Shown in pieces: positions 51,797 to 63,679 of a stretch of DNA of 64,000 bases; position 1 is the stretch's first letter; every line of letters begins with the position of its first letter. A model generated the notes under the pieces. It was given only the letters and a program-made list of their open reading frames with translations. It did not search any database and was not told where the DNA came from. The stretch is from Ascaris suum (Eukaryota; Nematoda; Chromadorea; Rhabditida; Ascarididae). A program made the position numbers and the translations under genes. The stretch spans positions 2,604,001 to 2,668,000 of the forward strand of contig CM024169.1 in assembly GCA_013433145.1 (NCBI GenBank). Reading direction: 5' to 3'.

Positions 51797-52056
51797 TCAT
51801 TGATCTCCAATCTCGTCGCGTAATGGGCTTCTTTTTTCACCATTTTCAAGGTGGATTTTTCTCATCGGAATATTGGCACACTTTAGTTTTGCAGCAGGCT
51901 GGTGCCTACCAGACAGTAATGCCTTAAAACGTGCCATAGTCTCGGCGAGCTCTGATTTCACCATGAAATCGTCTCGAATGAACCGAAGCAGTGGGGATTC
52001 AACAGGGATGCCAGTCTGACCGACTACCAAGAAGTGGTGGCACCAGTAGAGGCGCT
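51797..52056 (-). CDS. Well-bounded open frame on minus strand, alternative to plus-strand reading
   Basis: After a good acceptor (aactttacttag) the minus strand reads RLYWCHHFLVVGQTGIPVES, then PLLRFIRDDFMVKSELAETM and ARFKALLSG, with a possible GTAGGC donor, and stays open to TGA at 51797. The GIPVESPL segment faintly recalls the conserved G-x-P-x-G-S-P-L-S-P element of reverse transcriptases, but the glycine and downstream motifs are absent. The plus strand is also open across most of the same bases with a membrane-like helix. Function unknown. Confidence 0.28.
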
Positions 52057-52134
52057 AAGTAAAGTTAGATGAAACGCAAAACCAGGAGGTACGGCTGTTT
52101 TATCGTGATTAAAAGAGATGCACGAAGGAGCTAG

Positions 52135-52703
52135 TTGCGAGATTATTTCGAAGTTTCTGAAGCCACTGTAAAAGAAGCCGATGAATTACAAGAGGTTAAA
52201 TCCGATTTGGCAGGCCACGTACTCTAGGACTTGGTGTATTGCGACATTTCAAGTTGCAATAGTTGCAATCAGTGGACATCACTGATTGCCGTCAGCGAGG
52301 CCAAAAACTTTGCTCGAGTACACATATTGATCCCATGGATCGATCAGCGGTTTTATGTTGTCGTTAACAGTTAACAATATTTATTTCACCAGCAGATCGG
52401 CCTCGAAAGACTTGCTGCATCGTTGCCACGCGATGCGATCGCGAATTTCCGGGTTCCAAGCAGCCTCATTTTGACCCAATTATCACGTAACGCCTTCTCG
52501 TTGCCATTCACCTATGCAGATAAAAGAGAATTCTTGTGTAGAGTAAGTGAAGTGTTCACTAGCAAAACGGGTGAGACTTCTGGGCACCAACCGCTAAAGG
52601 CTGCAACTTTTCGCGAATACTTGTTCAGAAGAGGTTTGCGGTTCGAAACCAGTATGCAACATCCAAAGTGGAATATGATAAAATCAGTGGATTTATTAAA
52701 TGA
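52135..52703 (+). CDS. Four-exon model, about 117 residues (exons 52135-52218, 52273-52317, 52393-52542, 52629-52703)
   Basis: Four exons join in phase 0 throughout, with introns of 54, 75 and 86 bases. Exon 1 reads YFEVSEATVKEADELQEVKS; exon 2 WTSLIAVSEAKNFAR; exon 3 QIGLERLAASLPRDAIANFR, then SLPFTYADKREFLCR; exon 4 KRFAVRNQYATSKVEYDKIS with TGA at 52701. The acceptor tatttcaccag and donor GTAAGT of exon 3 are strong; the donors of exons 1 and 2 (GTACTC, GTACAC) are weaker, and the exon 1 acceptor is poor, so the 5' end is uncertain. The product is mostly helical and hydrophilic. The minus strand across exon 3 is also open with splice-like ends, so strand is likely rather than certain. The family is unknown. 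Confidence 0.45.
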
Positions 52704-53260
52704 TTTTCCACATGCTTTCAAGAAATGCACAGTCATGGTGAAGGAATTGAATCTACTCTTTGCAGGTCTCTAATGAATCAGATGGTGAACGGCCGAAACA
52801 TTCTGATCGTCTTTTCGGTCCTAGTGCATAAGTGGGTGTTTCGAAGTAACAAACAAATATTAGTAACAATAAAATGGAAGGTGCAGGCCGATTCACACGA
52901 TTCCACACCGTCCAAATTCCAGGTTTACCTAGCAGTGTCCAAATTCCCAGTTTTTGTGCTTAAAAGTTGCTTGTATGACATTTGCATAGTCATCATGTTC
53001 AGCAAAGACTTACACAATACGTCAATATATTATTCCCGTATCTTTCTAGTACAGCCCCCTTGTATGTAGCCGTCGTCTTCTTCCGTCATGTTGGTGCTAC
53101 TTCAATAACCCACTGAGGAATTGCAGAATTCAGCTCAAGTTAGTCAATTCAGCTAACTCCACCTTTGCTCTAAGTGACATAAGCTGTCCAAAATATTCAT
53201 CGATAGTTTTTCGAATAATATTAGTGTTCCTTCTGTACCGCTATTTACAGAGACTTTCAT

Positions 53261-53506
53261 GTGTGCAAAGTGACACTATTACTTAGCGTTTCCGATCTTT
53301 CCTTTGCAATTATGTATCTTATTGCACAGGTGTGGTATGTGATGTCCTGGGAGAGTGCAAAAGTATTTTTGAAACATAAGTTATTCGCCCATTATGAGCC
53401 AGGTTCTGTTGCTGCAGCACTATTTTCTCCGCCGATTTCATTCTGCATTTCGGGCGGTCCTTTCTTAGTTAACGAGGTTTCGATAATATTTTCCTTGATC
53501 CGTTAG
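53261..53506 (+). CDS. Possible terminal exon
   Basis: After the acceptor gtatcttattgcacag (about 53329) one frame reads VWYVMSWESAKVFLKHKLFA, then HYEPGSVAAALFSPPIS and a hydrophobic C-terminus ending at TAG. A second frame from the same acceptor gives a 16-codon ending. There is no domain. Confidence 0.25.
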   Translation: MCKVTLLLSVSDLSFAIMYLIAQVWYVMSWESAKVFLKHKLFAHYEPGSVAAALFSPPISFCISGGPFLVNEVSIIFSLIR

Positions 53507-53836
53507 AGTTAAGAAGAGATTCCAAAGTGTTTAAAATGCGTCCGCCTACTGCTAGGAATTCGATGTATTTCTTCTATTTATTGCTTATTGCATAGAAGCG
53601 CTTCGAGGATAATTGGGCATCTTCGATGAAGCGTGTAAGCAAAGAGCATAGGGCCATGGATGGCGTTCCAAATAATGGGCTTATTGCCGGTGTGTGCGCC
53701 ATGCCAGTTCATATTAGCTCTTATCGCCGATAAATTTTTAATTCGAATCTTGACTCGCTCTGACTGTCATTTGTGGTGAGATCCATCGTTCTTTTTTTGA
53801 AAGGCTATGTGCCAGTTCAAGGCTGTTCAATCGAGC

Positions 53837-54006
<170 letters not shown>

Positions 54007-54974
54007 GTCACAACTCGGTATGTAATATATGTGTATATATATTCACTTTCTTGTCGAGCGCACTTAATATAAACGTTACTGAGTTGCGGCGATATCGCGT
54101 TGGCATAAGCTTTCGAGATTGGTGGTCGTCCAGCACTATCGAATAAATGATAAATCTCTTTATTGTTGTTTTGCTTGTGAACCTTCAGCATCCAGCGGCT
54201 TTTTTAATCAAATGCTTCATCTAAATGCCTTCACTTTCATATACTAAAGTGGCAATTTATGAGAAAATTCATTGAACACTCTTTTGCGTTATCTATCATG
54301 ATTTCTTTTCATAATCATTTGTGATTCAATCGCGCAATGAACTAATCCACTCAAATTAGCCTATAATTGGAATCACTCATAATTAGTTTCGTTCGATATT
54401 CTTATTTATTGGTAAAATAAATCTCCAAATTCTTAAGTTCTTTGCACATTCTCTTGGTAAATTTCCACTTATTGTGTTCTTAGAGAATTTGTTATCGCAA
54501 TATCGAAGAGATTTTTGATGCCTTCGTTATGCGTTTAATTGTTCGCTAATTAGCAATCCACTATGAGTAGCAATTTTGTCTCATTGATCAGTGATGTTAT
54601 CCGATTGGAGTGAAAAGCGTTGTCTTATTTGCGTAAATTACAACGACATACATCATTTATGAATTCGTCTTTTCCACTTGATGATTTTTTAAATAATTTA
54701 GTATATTAGCGTTGTGTTTAAAAACAATAATTTTCCGAGTAAAAACATTGCTGTTTATGCATTACTTTAAATCTAGTTTGCATTATTGCAAAATCTAATT
54801 GTGTATTCATCTCGCAAGCTCATTCTAATTATGAGTGGTGAAAGGCGATTTATGAGATGAACTCTTCAGCAGTAATGTTTTGAATGCGAATAAAGATCAT
54901 AAAATACCTTTTGCTTGAAGGAAATCTTATGCTAAAGTGGATGTGTAGATTGATGTAATCAATGAATTTTATTG

Positions 54975-55302
54975 TCACTTGATGTATGCATTGAATGATA
55001 TAAGGAACGAGAATGAATCGAGAGAGATGCAACAATGCCCCCAATAGAATGTGATTTGGTGAGACCCGAACGTAGAGACCCTCAAGCTGAAAAGCATAAT
55101 GTTGTCATTTGTGTATGAGCAACACTTGACGCAAATACAACAACCGTCGTTTTTCGCACTCTCAGTGATTATGGTGATGATGCGATTTTGCAACAGTTCC
55201 ATTGGGACAAACTGCGTGCTCCGTCTACTTGCTTCCGCTTGTCGTTGGCCCTTTCTTTGCCCAATGGAAAGCATCAAAGATTTCTTTGCCGGCAGTTTTC
55301 AT
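54975..55302 (-). CDS. Two-exon model, 61 residues (exons 55302-55229, 55086-54975)
   Basis: Exon 1 starts at ATG 55302 and reads MKTAGKEIFDAFHWAKKGPT, then TSGS, ending in phase 2 at a GTAGAC donor. Exon 2 follows a strong acceptor (attatgcttttcag) and reads NLRVSTFGSHQITFYWGHCC to TGA at 54975. The intron is 142 bases. Two rivals exist: an unspliced 100-codon frame from ATG 55274 through the same region, and a phase-0 reading of exon 2 that stays open to 54850. All place a minus-strand gene here. The family is unknown. Confidence 0.35.
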
Positions 55303-55319
55303 GCAATTTCTTAAAGTTT

Positions 55320-56950
55320 TGCGGATAAATTTTTCTTGTCGAACATTTACTGCTGAAGTTTGATGATTGCTTCTCGAACCGAAGCGTTGCAACCAGACAT
55401 GCTTTGTTCGCTGTTCTTGCTAAACCTAGATTGGCGCAATTTGCATATTACAATGTGAAATACTGCATTTCTTTCGAAATCTATGGATCTCAATTTTTAT
55501 CTTGGTTGAATTCCCTTTAAAGAGCGTTTAACAGTGGAAGGTCTAGTTGAATTATGTTTCATCTCATAGCATTTCCGGCTATCTTATTCACTGCTTTAAT
55601 GTTAGCTTTGTAATAGCTTTGGCCTTTGCTGCCCTCAAAAAATCGCGGTGAATTTATTTCCTCAACAGAGCATTACTAGCAATTTGATTGTTCTATAAAC
55701 TGTAATTCTGCATTTTCGGGTCTTTTTTTATTGTCATCATTCCGTTTTATTTTTCGTTTGAAATTTACGAAGCAATAAAATAAATATTTTCGAGGTTGTA
55801 TACTGATGAAATACTGCATCTCTGGTTTAGTCCATTTATGTGGGTGGGGATTTTATGCTACGGTTGAGTTTTTTGCGTTTTATGATTTCATATTGCAGAC
55901 AAGAGGTAGATTTGATATTGATGCATGGGAGCGCTTTTCTCGCGTTAATGCTTCCTTCACATGATAGCAGCCGATGTTATCTCTCTTAAACACAATCGTG
56001 GGATGTGCTACAACGCCGACTCATAAAAGCACCGAAAAAAAAGGAATTTCCTCCTCCTTCTATTTTTCTCCGTGTTGCCCCTCTCCTTAGATGCTGCTGT
56101 ACCTCATATGATATTCATACCATCGAGGAAATCGTGAAAGGTTGCATCGGAATTTAACCATCGCTTCCAACTTGCATCGTTGCTGATGTTTTTATTGCTT
56201 TTAGCTTTTACTAACTTTTTTTGCATTTAATGCAAAACTGTGCATGTTGTAATCTGAGTTTCTTCAAGATAACAAGCTCACAGGCGCTCCAAAGAGGTTG
56301 GCATATGCGTTTTGAGTTTCTATATTTAGAGCAATCGGCTCTTAGAACTAATTGAAAATGATAGCGCAACGTCTATCAATAATTCCTCCCGTCAAAAGAA
56401 TGGTTTTTGTGTGGTTTTTTAAAATTTATATGTATAAACTCATTAATAGTTTTGTTTCAGTTAGTCTTTAATTGATGACCACTAGGAATGGAATTGGGTT
56501 CACTAAACAATATATGCGGGGAAAAAGCCAACCTAGCAACTTCCATAGCCGCAGGCTTCCTGACTTCTCAGTTAGAACCGTGAAAGTGGGGTGTGCGCAA
56601 ACATGACGTCAGAGTAACTAAATTTCACAAAAATTTGCGCATATCGAATAATAAATAAGGAACAAAAAAAAAGACTTTAGGGTGCGCGGTCTGCCCGCCT
56701 TGACCTATGAAACTTTTAGTTCCTACTGAAAAAAGAACTCAAGAGTTCCGTTTCAAATTTATAGCATCGTTTATCGTGAAGTCATCAATTCGGCGCAGGT
56801 AGGAGAGAATAGAAGAAGGCGTTAAAAGGGACGACAATTTGTGTAAGCTGCTAAGAATTGAACGTCGGCGATATTAAGAAAACATTGCTGAACGCAGTGT
56901 TATGCTATGGTTTATTGTTTCAAAGCAATAAAAGCAACTAAAAATGTTTT
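55320..56950. other. No gene supported
   Basis: AT-rich with short open frames only. Confidence 0.45.
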
Positions 56951-56962
56951 GACGTACTTGAA

Positions 56963-57337
56963 ATGAATGCGTTAACCAGTGTGGGGATTGTTGAGCTCGG
57001 TCATCCGCTGGAGCTTACGTCAACAGTACGATCTGTGATGCGTGCTAACATTGCAATTAAATGACTCAATTGGTAACAGTCCCTCTAGAATTTGGCAGCT
57101 CATGTTTGCTTTTCATTGGTTTTTATGCTTCAAGAATTGCCCATCCGTATTCAAAAAACTCTTAAACTCGATGAACTCAACCCTTTCATATTATCTCATA
57201 ATCCTTTTTCAATTGATCTTTTTTTTTTCAATCCAGCAGCTGTTATTCTCCCGTCATTTTTAGACCTTCTATTTACTTTCGAAATACTTGAGGCAATTAT
57301 GGCAACGTTTCTAATGCGTAGGTGTCGCACAGCATGA
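56963..57337 (+). CDS. Two-exon gene model, 104 residues, hydrophobic helices (exons 56963-57025, 57089-57337)
   Basis: Exon 1 starts at ATG and reads MNALTSVGIVELGHPLELTS, ending in phase 0 at ACA|GTACGA. The 63-base intron holds a branch-point-like gtgctaac and ends agtccctctag. Exon 2 stays in phase 0: NLAAHVCFSLVFMLQELPIR, then IQKTLKLDELNPFILSHNPF, then a hydrophobic stretch around FLDLLFTFEILEAIMATF and a basic end, RRCRTA, at TGA. The product is probably membrane-associated with one or two helices. Start, branch point, acceptor and phase all agree, but the donor is not strong. No family is recognised. Confidence 0.45.
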
Positions 57338-58470
57338 TGAAATGTTCGTTTATAATACTTCGTTTATTTACATTTCGAAGTTGAAACCAATATATTTCTT
57401 ACAAAATGATCAGCCGTTTCCGGAAATGGTCATATTAGTGGAATCGCTCTGTTGCAACGTTTTAAGCGAAATGATTTTTCATTGTAATATCACTAGAACC
57501 TACTGATGACTTCATTGCAGTGATTGTTAATTCTTCTAATGTTGAAATGCTTCTGTTATATTGTGAAACAATTTTCTCGAATAGACATCTCATTCTCGGC
57601 GATTTAGTGAGATTTCCTTCTAGCATCGTAAGGGTGAGATACTGACTGACTTCTGAATTAGTTATAATCGGTATTCAGTTGTGAATATAGCGGCCTACGA
57701 CGTTGTAAGATACATTACTGTACTTTCTTCGATTGCACACTTCACCTGAAGATTAATAAAGCCTTTATAAGGGATCGGTTCCCAACTGGAAAAGATCAAA
57801 GATTGAAAAAAGTTATTCTGTTTTAATGTAGCGCCAAGAAGTCTGGAAATCTGCTTTCTATCCTTTTTTTTGCTAAACAATGCAAAATTGGCGGTGCTTC
57901 TTTGTATGTTTATCTGCTAATCCGTTATGGCCTTAGAGTCAGCCTGGAGGGATTTGAAAACATAAAAATAAGCGAAAATGATCGTTGATCAGTGGTCAGT
58001 TAGAAATAATGTTCACCTGTGCTAAATAATAATTTACTAATACAGGCGGAAGTGATTCTTCATCAACAAGCATTAAGAAACTGCATTCACCTGGACACAA
58101 TAATAGTTCATTAAGGCTGAAGCCTTTAACTGTGGATATAATCGCTCACAATTTCTCAAGATTGTTGTTGAGTTTTCGAGGTTGTTGTTGTTAAGTTTAT
58201 TGATGTCGCTTTCAATGTCGTTGAGCTAGTTCAGGTATGCTGATATTTTTCTGTATTCGAAGGCTTAGTTTTTATGAATGATAGTGACACTATTGTGGCA
58301 ACCATTGCTTCACGTTATCGGGTTGAACGCGATCTCATAATTAATGAAATTGCTGATTTTCGACTATAGCAAAATGAACTAGTTGCTAATTTTCATTCCC
58401 CATCTTCAGGGGATTTGAAAGGGCGTGCATTGAGCATCGAAAGTAGCACAGGCGATTACCTCCAGAGTTT

Positions 58471-58722
58471 CTAATTTCTCAACACTAATGTCTCGGCCGC
58501 GGAGGTTACTTTGACAGGCTTTTGGTTTGAGCGGCACGCCGAAACTCGCCTTCCTCTGTATGATCTACTGTATTCGAGTTCGGCAATACATGGAATTTGA
58601 AGAAAACGGAGCATCGAGGTGGAAGAAAGAGGAATGGTAGGAGAAAGCCACTTGTTCGTCTTACAAGGATCTCTTAATTGACTCGAAAAAATCCTACAGA
58701 AAATGAGAGCGAAGAAAAGCAT
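58471..58722 (-). CDS. ORF of 83 residues with predicted signal peptide
   Basis: An intact ATG-to-TAG frame begins MLFFALIFCRIFSSQ, a hydrophobic leader typical of secretion, followed by a hydrophilic, basic body (DPCKTNKWLSPTIP; ELEYSRSYRGRRVSACRSNQ). It has four cysteines including one in the leader. It could be a short secreted peptide or a first exon. The GC content is higher than the flanks. No family is recognised. Confidence 0.38.
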   Translation of the reverse strand: MLFFALIFCRIFSSQLRDPCKTNKWLSPTIPLSSTSMLRFLQIPCIAELEYSRSYRGRRVSACRSNQKPVKVTSAAETLVLRN

Positions 58723-59384
58723 CCATAGTCTAGCATAAAGCAGTGAAGCGGTTAGCCGTATTCATATTGTCGTAATTTTCCGCCCAGAATGGTTGCACAC
58801 AGACCTCAGAGTTATTCCGCTACGCAGAATGCCTACCAAAAAAATGTCCATCGACATGGATGATAATAAAGACCTGTTGCTATCATTGAAGTTATCGTTG
58901 CTTTGTTGGATAGACAACGAGAAGTAACATCCTTCATTAATATTGATATTCGTTACTTTTGCTGTTTCCATTTCTCATATAATTTCTGCTCTTGCTTTAT
59001 CGCTAAATCTTAATAAGCTTTCATTATTGCTTCTTTGATTATCGTCTATAGCAAGATAGGTAACGTGTGCATCCCTTCTCCTTTTCACCTCATGATGATT
59101 TCTTGCTCTTTCTAGTGGACTCATAGCCAAAAGCATCTTTTGTATAATCCATATCTCACATTACGACTCATGTGATGATGCAAACGTAACCTCCATTTAG
59201 GCTTAAAAAATGTTTTTATTTTGTTGATAGCCTTCATATGGTCCTTCTATCCCTGCAAGTGAATAATGACTGAAATTGTGTACATCAATGTCGCTTTCTA
59301 TTTGTGTTTTCCGTTTACATATTATTACTTCGTTTTCAAACGTTTTCCATTGTGCTAAACTCTAAACATACGTTTCATTGAAGT

Positions 59385-59534
59385 ATGAGTGGTTCTTCAT
59401 GCGTTCCAAGAGATGGATTTGTGCTCAAACGAAGGCTCCATCTAAGACTGCTCGCCAACAAAACAAATTTGGTAGCTTTCTTCGGAGCAATTTCGATGTG
59501 CTGCTATGGAAGTTTCGAAGTTTCAGCATCTTAA
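59385..59534 (+). CDS. Small ORF of 49 residues with one membrane segment
   Basis: It starts at ATG in the context aagtATGAG and reads MSGSSCVPRDGFVLKRRLHL, then RLLANKTNLVAFFGAISMCC, ending FEVSAS and TAA. A basic N-terminal half followed by a single hydrophobic helix matches the architecture of small mitochondrial inner-membrane proteins, but this is only a resemblance in layout. A donor-like TTG|GTAGCT inside means it could instead be a first exon. Confidence 0.3.
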   Translation: MSGSSCVPRDGFVLKRRLHLRLLANKTNLVAFFGAISMCCYGSFEVSAS

Positions 59535-59899
59535 ATGTTGATACGTGGTTGCTATATCCACATTTCATTTAGTGCCATCATAAAAAGTACGACTTCTACG
59601 CAGAGGCCACCCAATAGTACGTATAATACAATCGGTTGTTTAGTTCAAACTTCTCGTAGCTCTCCGATCAACATATTTTTAATCTTAGGTGCCTTGTCCA
59701 CAACAGTTCTCAAGGGCACATAAATGTTCACGAAATATGTTCAATGCAAATGTTATATTTAAACAAGAGAAGGTTTTTCGTAGTTACCAATTAACTAAGT
59801 CTAGTGGGCTCACAGCCGAAACTATCGTTTGTCTAAACCACGTCATATGTGTGCAATATTGGCCTAACATCTTATATTACGACTCCAGAAGTTAGTGTA

Positions 59900-61080
59900 C
59901 AGTTAACATCATATTTTACTTCCATGTCGTTTATTAATTTGCTTGTGGAAAGAAAACCTCAAATTTGCTCAGAATAAACATGAAATGCTGGAACATTGAA
60001 ACTCTCAGTAAACGACAATCGCCGATTATATTTTCCTAACGCTCAGCAACTAGAGCGATCTGAAGACACAAAGTAGGCATCAAGAACTTTTAGCATATTA
60101 CAATTGCGCAACAAGCAGTGAAGGTCTTTAGAACTTCTCTTGAGTTTTATATAAGATTCCAAGTTTTTAAACGAACGCCTATAATTGATATTTTTATGGC
60201 CACGCTCTATCTCTGTATAAACGAAATGCGTTATACCTGTCTATTTACATGCATGGCAATATGAATTTATTAGCCAGTGAGTCTATAACATATAAAGTAG
60301 AGCGATTAATTGTTCATCGTTTCATCATGAGCTCTTTTACACAAAATACCAAATAAACCTGTAATCTTATTTCGGGATACAGCTATCCGAATGCGATATA
60401 ATGCTTCGAGAGAACCGTCCAACGCTTTGGATATAGTCTTTTTTTTATTGCGGGGAGCTGAAATTCTCAAATGTTGGACTTACTTTCAATAAATCGATAA
60501 AAAACTCAGAGTGTGTGATTTCTTGTAGCTTTGTGCTTTCAATGCTCCAAATGCTTTGTAATGAAGAATTCAGCAGGAGCTCCTCGCTATCGTCAGCCAG
60601 CTGCTGCATGTATTTTATTCCTATAACAACCTCTATTAGAGCTTCATAGTTGCAATAATTGTGCCTAATGACCGAGAAAAACTTTTGAGAAACTATTAAA
60701 TAAATACATCGAAGGTACTTTCAACGCAATACAACCACCTAAGCTTTCATTCATTCCGACATATTTCATACAGCACAGCGAAATTGGATTAAATCAGGAA
60801 CTGCTTGACGCCAGATACCAAGAACGAAGGAATCAAATGAACCACTGAATCCATTTGATGAATTCAATGCTTGACTCTTATGTACGGATGTGCTCTAGTT
60901 AAATTGCACAATGAACATAAACATTTCGCTGCATAGAGTGTTTCATTAGGCAGGGAACTTTTACGCAAAAGATGGTACTTTTTAAGGACAAGGACATCGA
61001 TGATAAAGCCATCAAACTGCTGTCGTTTTGGTTGAGATGATGAACTTACTGATCAGCGGTTTTCATAGCACAAACCGAAT
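59900..61080. other. No gene supported
   Basis: AT-rich, no convincing frame or splice pair. Confidence 0.45.
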
Positions 61081-61119
61081 ATCTATGCGAACGGAAGTTC
61101 TTTCGAACAACGGGTAAAG

Positions 61120-61310
61120 GTGCATAATAAAATAGCAGCACCCAAAGAACCTCTTTTTCATCGACGTGGGATTCCTTCGGGCGGTTTTCGCTTCTGCAGG
61201 TTGCTCAAATTAGTGGCGTCAAGTTGCCCCGGTTGTCGCTTAGCGCCAAACGAGATGTCAACTTGCTCTCAAACAACTGCATCCCGCCGTTCCACATCGA
61301 GCGTTTAAGC
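61120..61310 (+). CDS. GC-richer block with two overlapping protein-like frames
   Basis: One plus frame (61120-61308, GTG start) and another open from about 61130 to TAG both read well. The second follows a good acceptor (tttcgcttctgcag, about 61199) and gives [20 protein letters not shown] and then [19 protein letters not shown] cannot choose between them. Confidence 0.25.
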
Positions 61311-61324
61311 TGTTAGCTTCTCTT

Positions 61325-61471
<147 letters not shown>

Positions 61472-61539
61472 CGCATGAAAGGAAAGAAAGTTACATTTGT
61501 CAGACGCACAATCCATTTTGTCCTTTAACGTGTTCATTA

Positions 61540-61800
61540 GTAGTTTCGAGAGGCGCTTCAGTCATGCACACGATCTTCGATAACGGTACTTGGGTGCTGA
61601 CGAAGGCACTTCCCCGCATGTCTTGCCTGTCGCTGTCGTTAGTTGGCGTCGGCGGCGCAGCGTCTAGCAGCAGCGTATTTTCCCTCTACAGGGGCGCTGT
61701 GTAGCTAAGCAGCAATGTCGCCGAAAAGGAGCAAGTGATCTAAAGAAGTATCGGCCTTCTTCCTAAAGTTGCCGTTTAAGAACGGAGCAAGAATAGCTGA
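61540..61800. other. GC-richer block, possible exons, strand unresolved
   Basis: The plus strand has an ATG frame at 61564 ([20 protein letters not shown]) of 46 codons. The minus strand offers a cysteine- and arginine-rich frame ([20 protein letters not shown]) after an actttag acceptor. No signal decides. Confidence 0.3.
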
Positions 61801-61879
61801 AAAGGCTTATGCAGTCCTATCAATAGCGATCGAGGAATTTTCGAAGTGTTCCATTTGAAAGGAAAACAAGAAAGCATGG

Positions 61880-63590
61880 TCAATATTTTCATATATAGAT
61901 AGGCGTTTGGCTGGATGAATTGTAACGCGAGACCACACTTCGCTCGAGGCTTCTTAATACGCTTCTGCGTTCTTTGAAATATTCCTTCCGTTTTAGTGCC
62001 GTTTCCGTATAATAAAAGTTTCTCATCGTCCTGAAATGAACTTCACTTATTCTCTCGCCACTATTTGTGTTATATTTGAGAAGAGGATATCTGTAATGTT
62101 CAAGATCCGTATGCATTTTCATTTATTTATTTATTCATTTCAAAGTTTCCTTAAATTTATGTTGCTTCTGTAGACGCTGTCTGTCCATCTTAAAAGTTAT
62201 GAATCTTTTCTTTGAGCATTAAATTTCATTGCAGTTACAATATGATAAAGTTAAAGATTATGAAATGGAATAGGTTTGATGGAATAGGATTCCTTTGGTT
62301 CAATTATACTTGAATGCATCAAATGTTATCAAAGTAATGAGTGCTTTAACAGATTAAATAGGAGAAATTATGTGGGCATCAAGGAAATTACCATACTATG
62401 CACTTTTTATTACACCTCACTGCGTCATCAAGCAGACTTTATATACGCGTAAAGGTAATGAAAAGAGACTTAGAAATCTGCTTTTTATTGCTGACCCAAT
62501 AAAGAAAAGCTCGTGACAAAGCCTGTGCAAATGATCCACTAATCGCTTCGATGAATGGTTGAATTTTGCAGAAGGTGATAAGTTGAAATAAGTTTTGCAA
62601 TATCCTCTATAAGCTTTTCATTCTTCTTCTTCTTCTTCGGTGCAGCTTTTATCATTATAAAGTGAAAAGCAGAAGCTTTATACTAGTTAAATGCACTTCG
62701 CAAAAATTTACATGAATAATGGAGGAAAATTTTTCAACCTATGCAAGATTAAACTTCTTGTTGAATATAACTAATCGTTTTTTTTAGAACCTTTCTTTGA
62801 AAATGCGTGCTGCGAAAAATTCTGTTCGATGTATGTTGTTTTGTTTTAAAAAAATTTCAAAGGAATTTGTTGTTTTTGAGTGTATTATCCGATTATATTG
62901 TTTTGAGCAATGTTTAATATGTCGAGATGCTTTTTTGTTCTCTCCTCTGACTATAGGAAAGTGAGCCGCTTTCTATACGACCATCATGAACGAATGATAA
63001 TTAATGATCGCTTGCATGCATCTAAGACCGACTTAAGCGCAACATTTCGATGACACTTAAAACGATGATAGGATGGGAAATCAATGAACACTTTATTAAG
63101 GTGATGTAAATGATTTTATTTATACCATCCACTTATTTAATTATGAATATCGCAATAAATACGTTTATGTTGTTAAGAAAGAATTGAGAGTATTAGAGAT
63201 AATCTTTGTTGATGCTTGTTACTTTAATATCGAGAAAGTTAATTTCATTTAATGGCACTTGTGTCCATTCGTCTTTCGAAGAACATTCGCTCTATGTCGA
63301 TGAGGATTAGTCAAAATATTTCATTTTTGCGCATGGCGAATATCATGTGACATAGAGGTTGCTCTCTTACTAATGTTTCATGATATGTAACGTTCATTTT
63401 GATATGTAACGCAATTTTGCATTTAAAATACGTGTATTGATATAGTACTACCTGTCTATATATGACGTTTGTGCATGTATGTGTGGGTGATATTTTCAAG
63501 TAGTGAAGCGTCGAATCTATAACTGTTGACTTTGCTGGACACAATTTACGCTATAAATTGGCTTTTCTATGCTATTATGAACACTAAAAT
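61880..63590. other. No gene supported
   Basis: AT-rich; a (CTT)n stretch lies at about 62621-62638. The 77-codon minus frames have no motifs. Confidence 0.4.
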
Positions 63591-63615
63591 ATGCTTGAGG
63601 TTTGAATGCATTTTA

Positions 63616-63679
63616 GGCTCGATAATGGTGTCGTAAACTGTATCGATTAGGCTCGATGTTTATATCGATTCGGCTCGAT
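63616..63679. repeat. Short minisatellite built on GGCTCGAT
   Basis: GGCTCGAT occurs at 63616, 63650 and 63672. The last two are each preceded by tatcgatt and form 17-base units (63641-63657, 63663-63679) differing at one base. Confidence 0.85.

Noticed and set aside
51950..52056. Reverse transcriptase fragment (GIPVESPL resembling a fingers-palm motif)
   Set aside because: The key glycine-serine and all following motifs (including the catalytic aspartates) are missing.
52630..52650. tRNA T-arm-like sequence (ggttcgaaacc)
   Set aside because: No acceptor or anticodon stems can be formed around it, and it lies inside a candidate exon.
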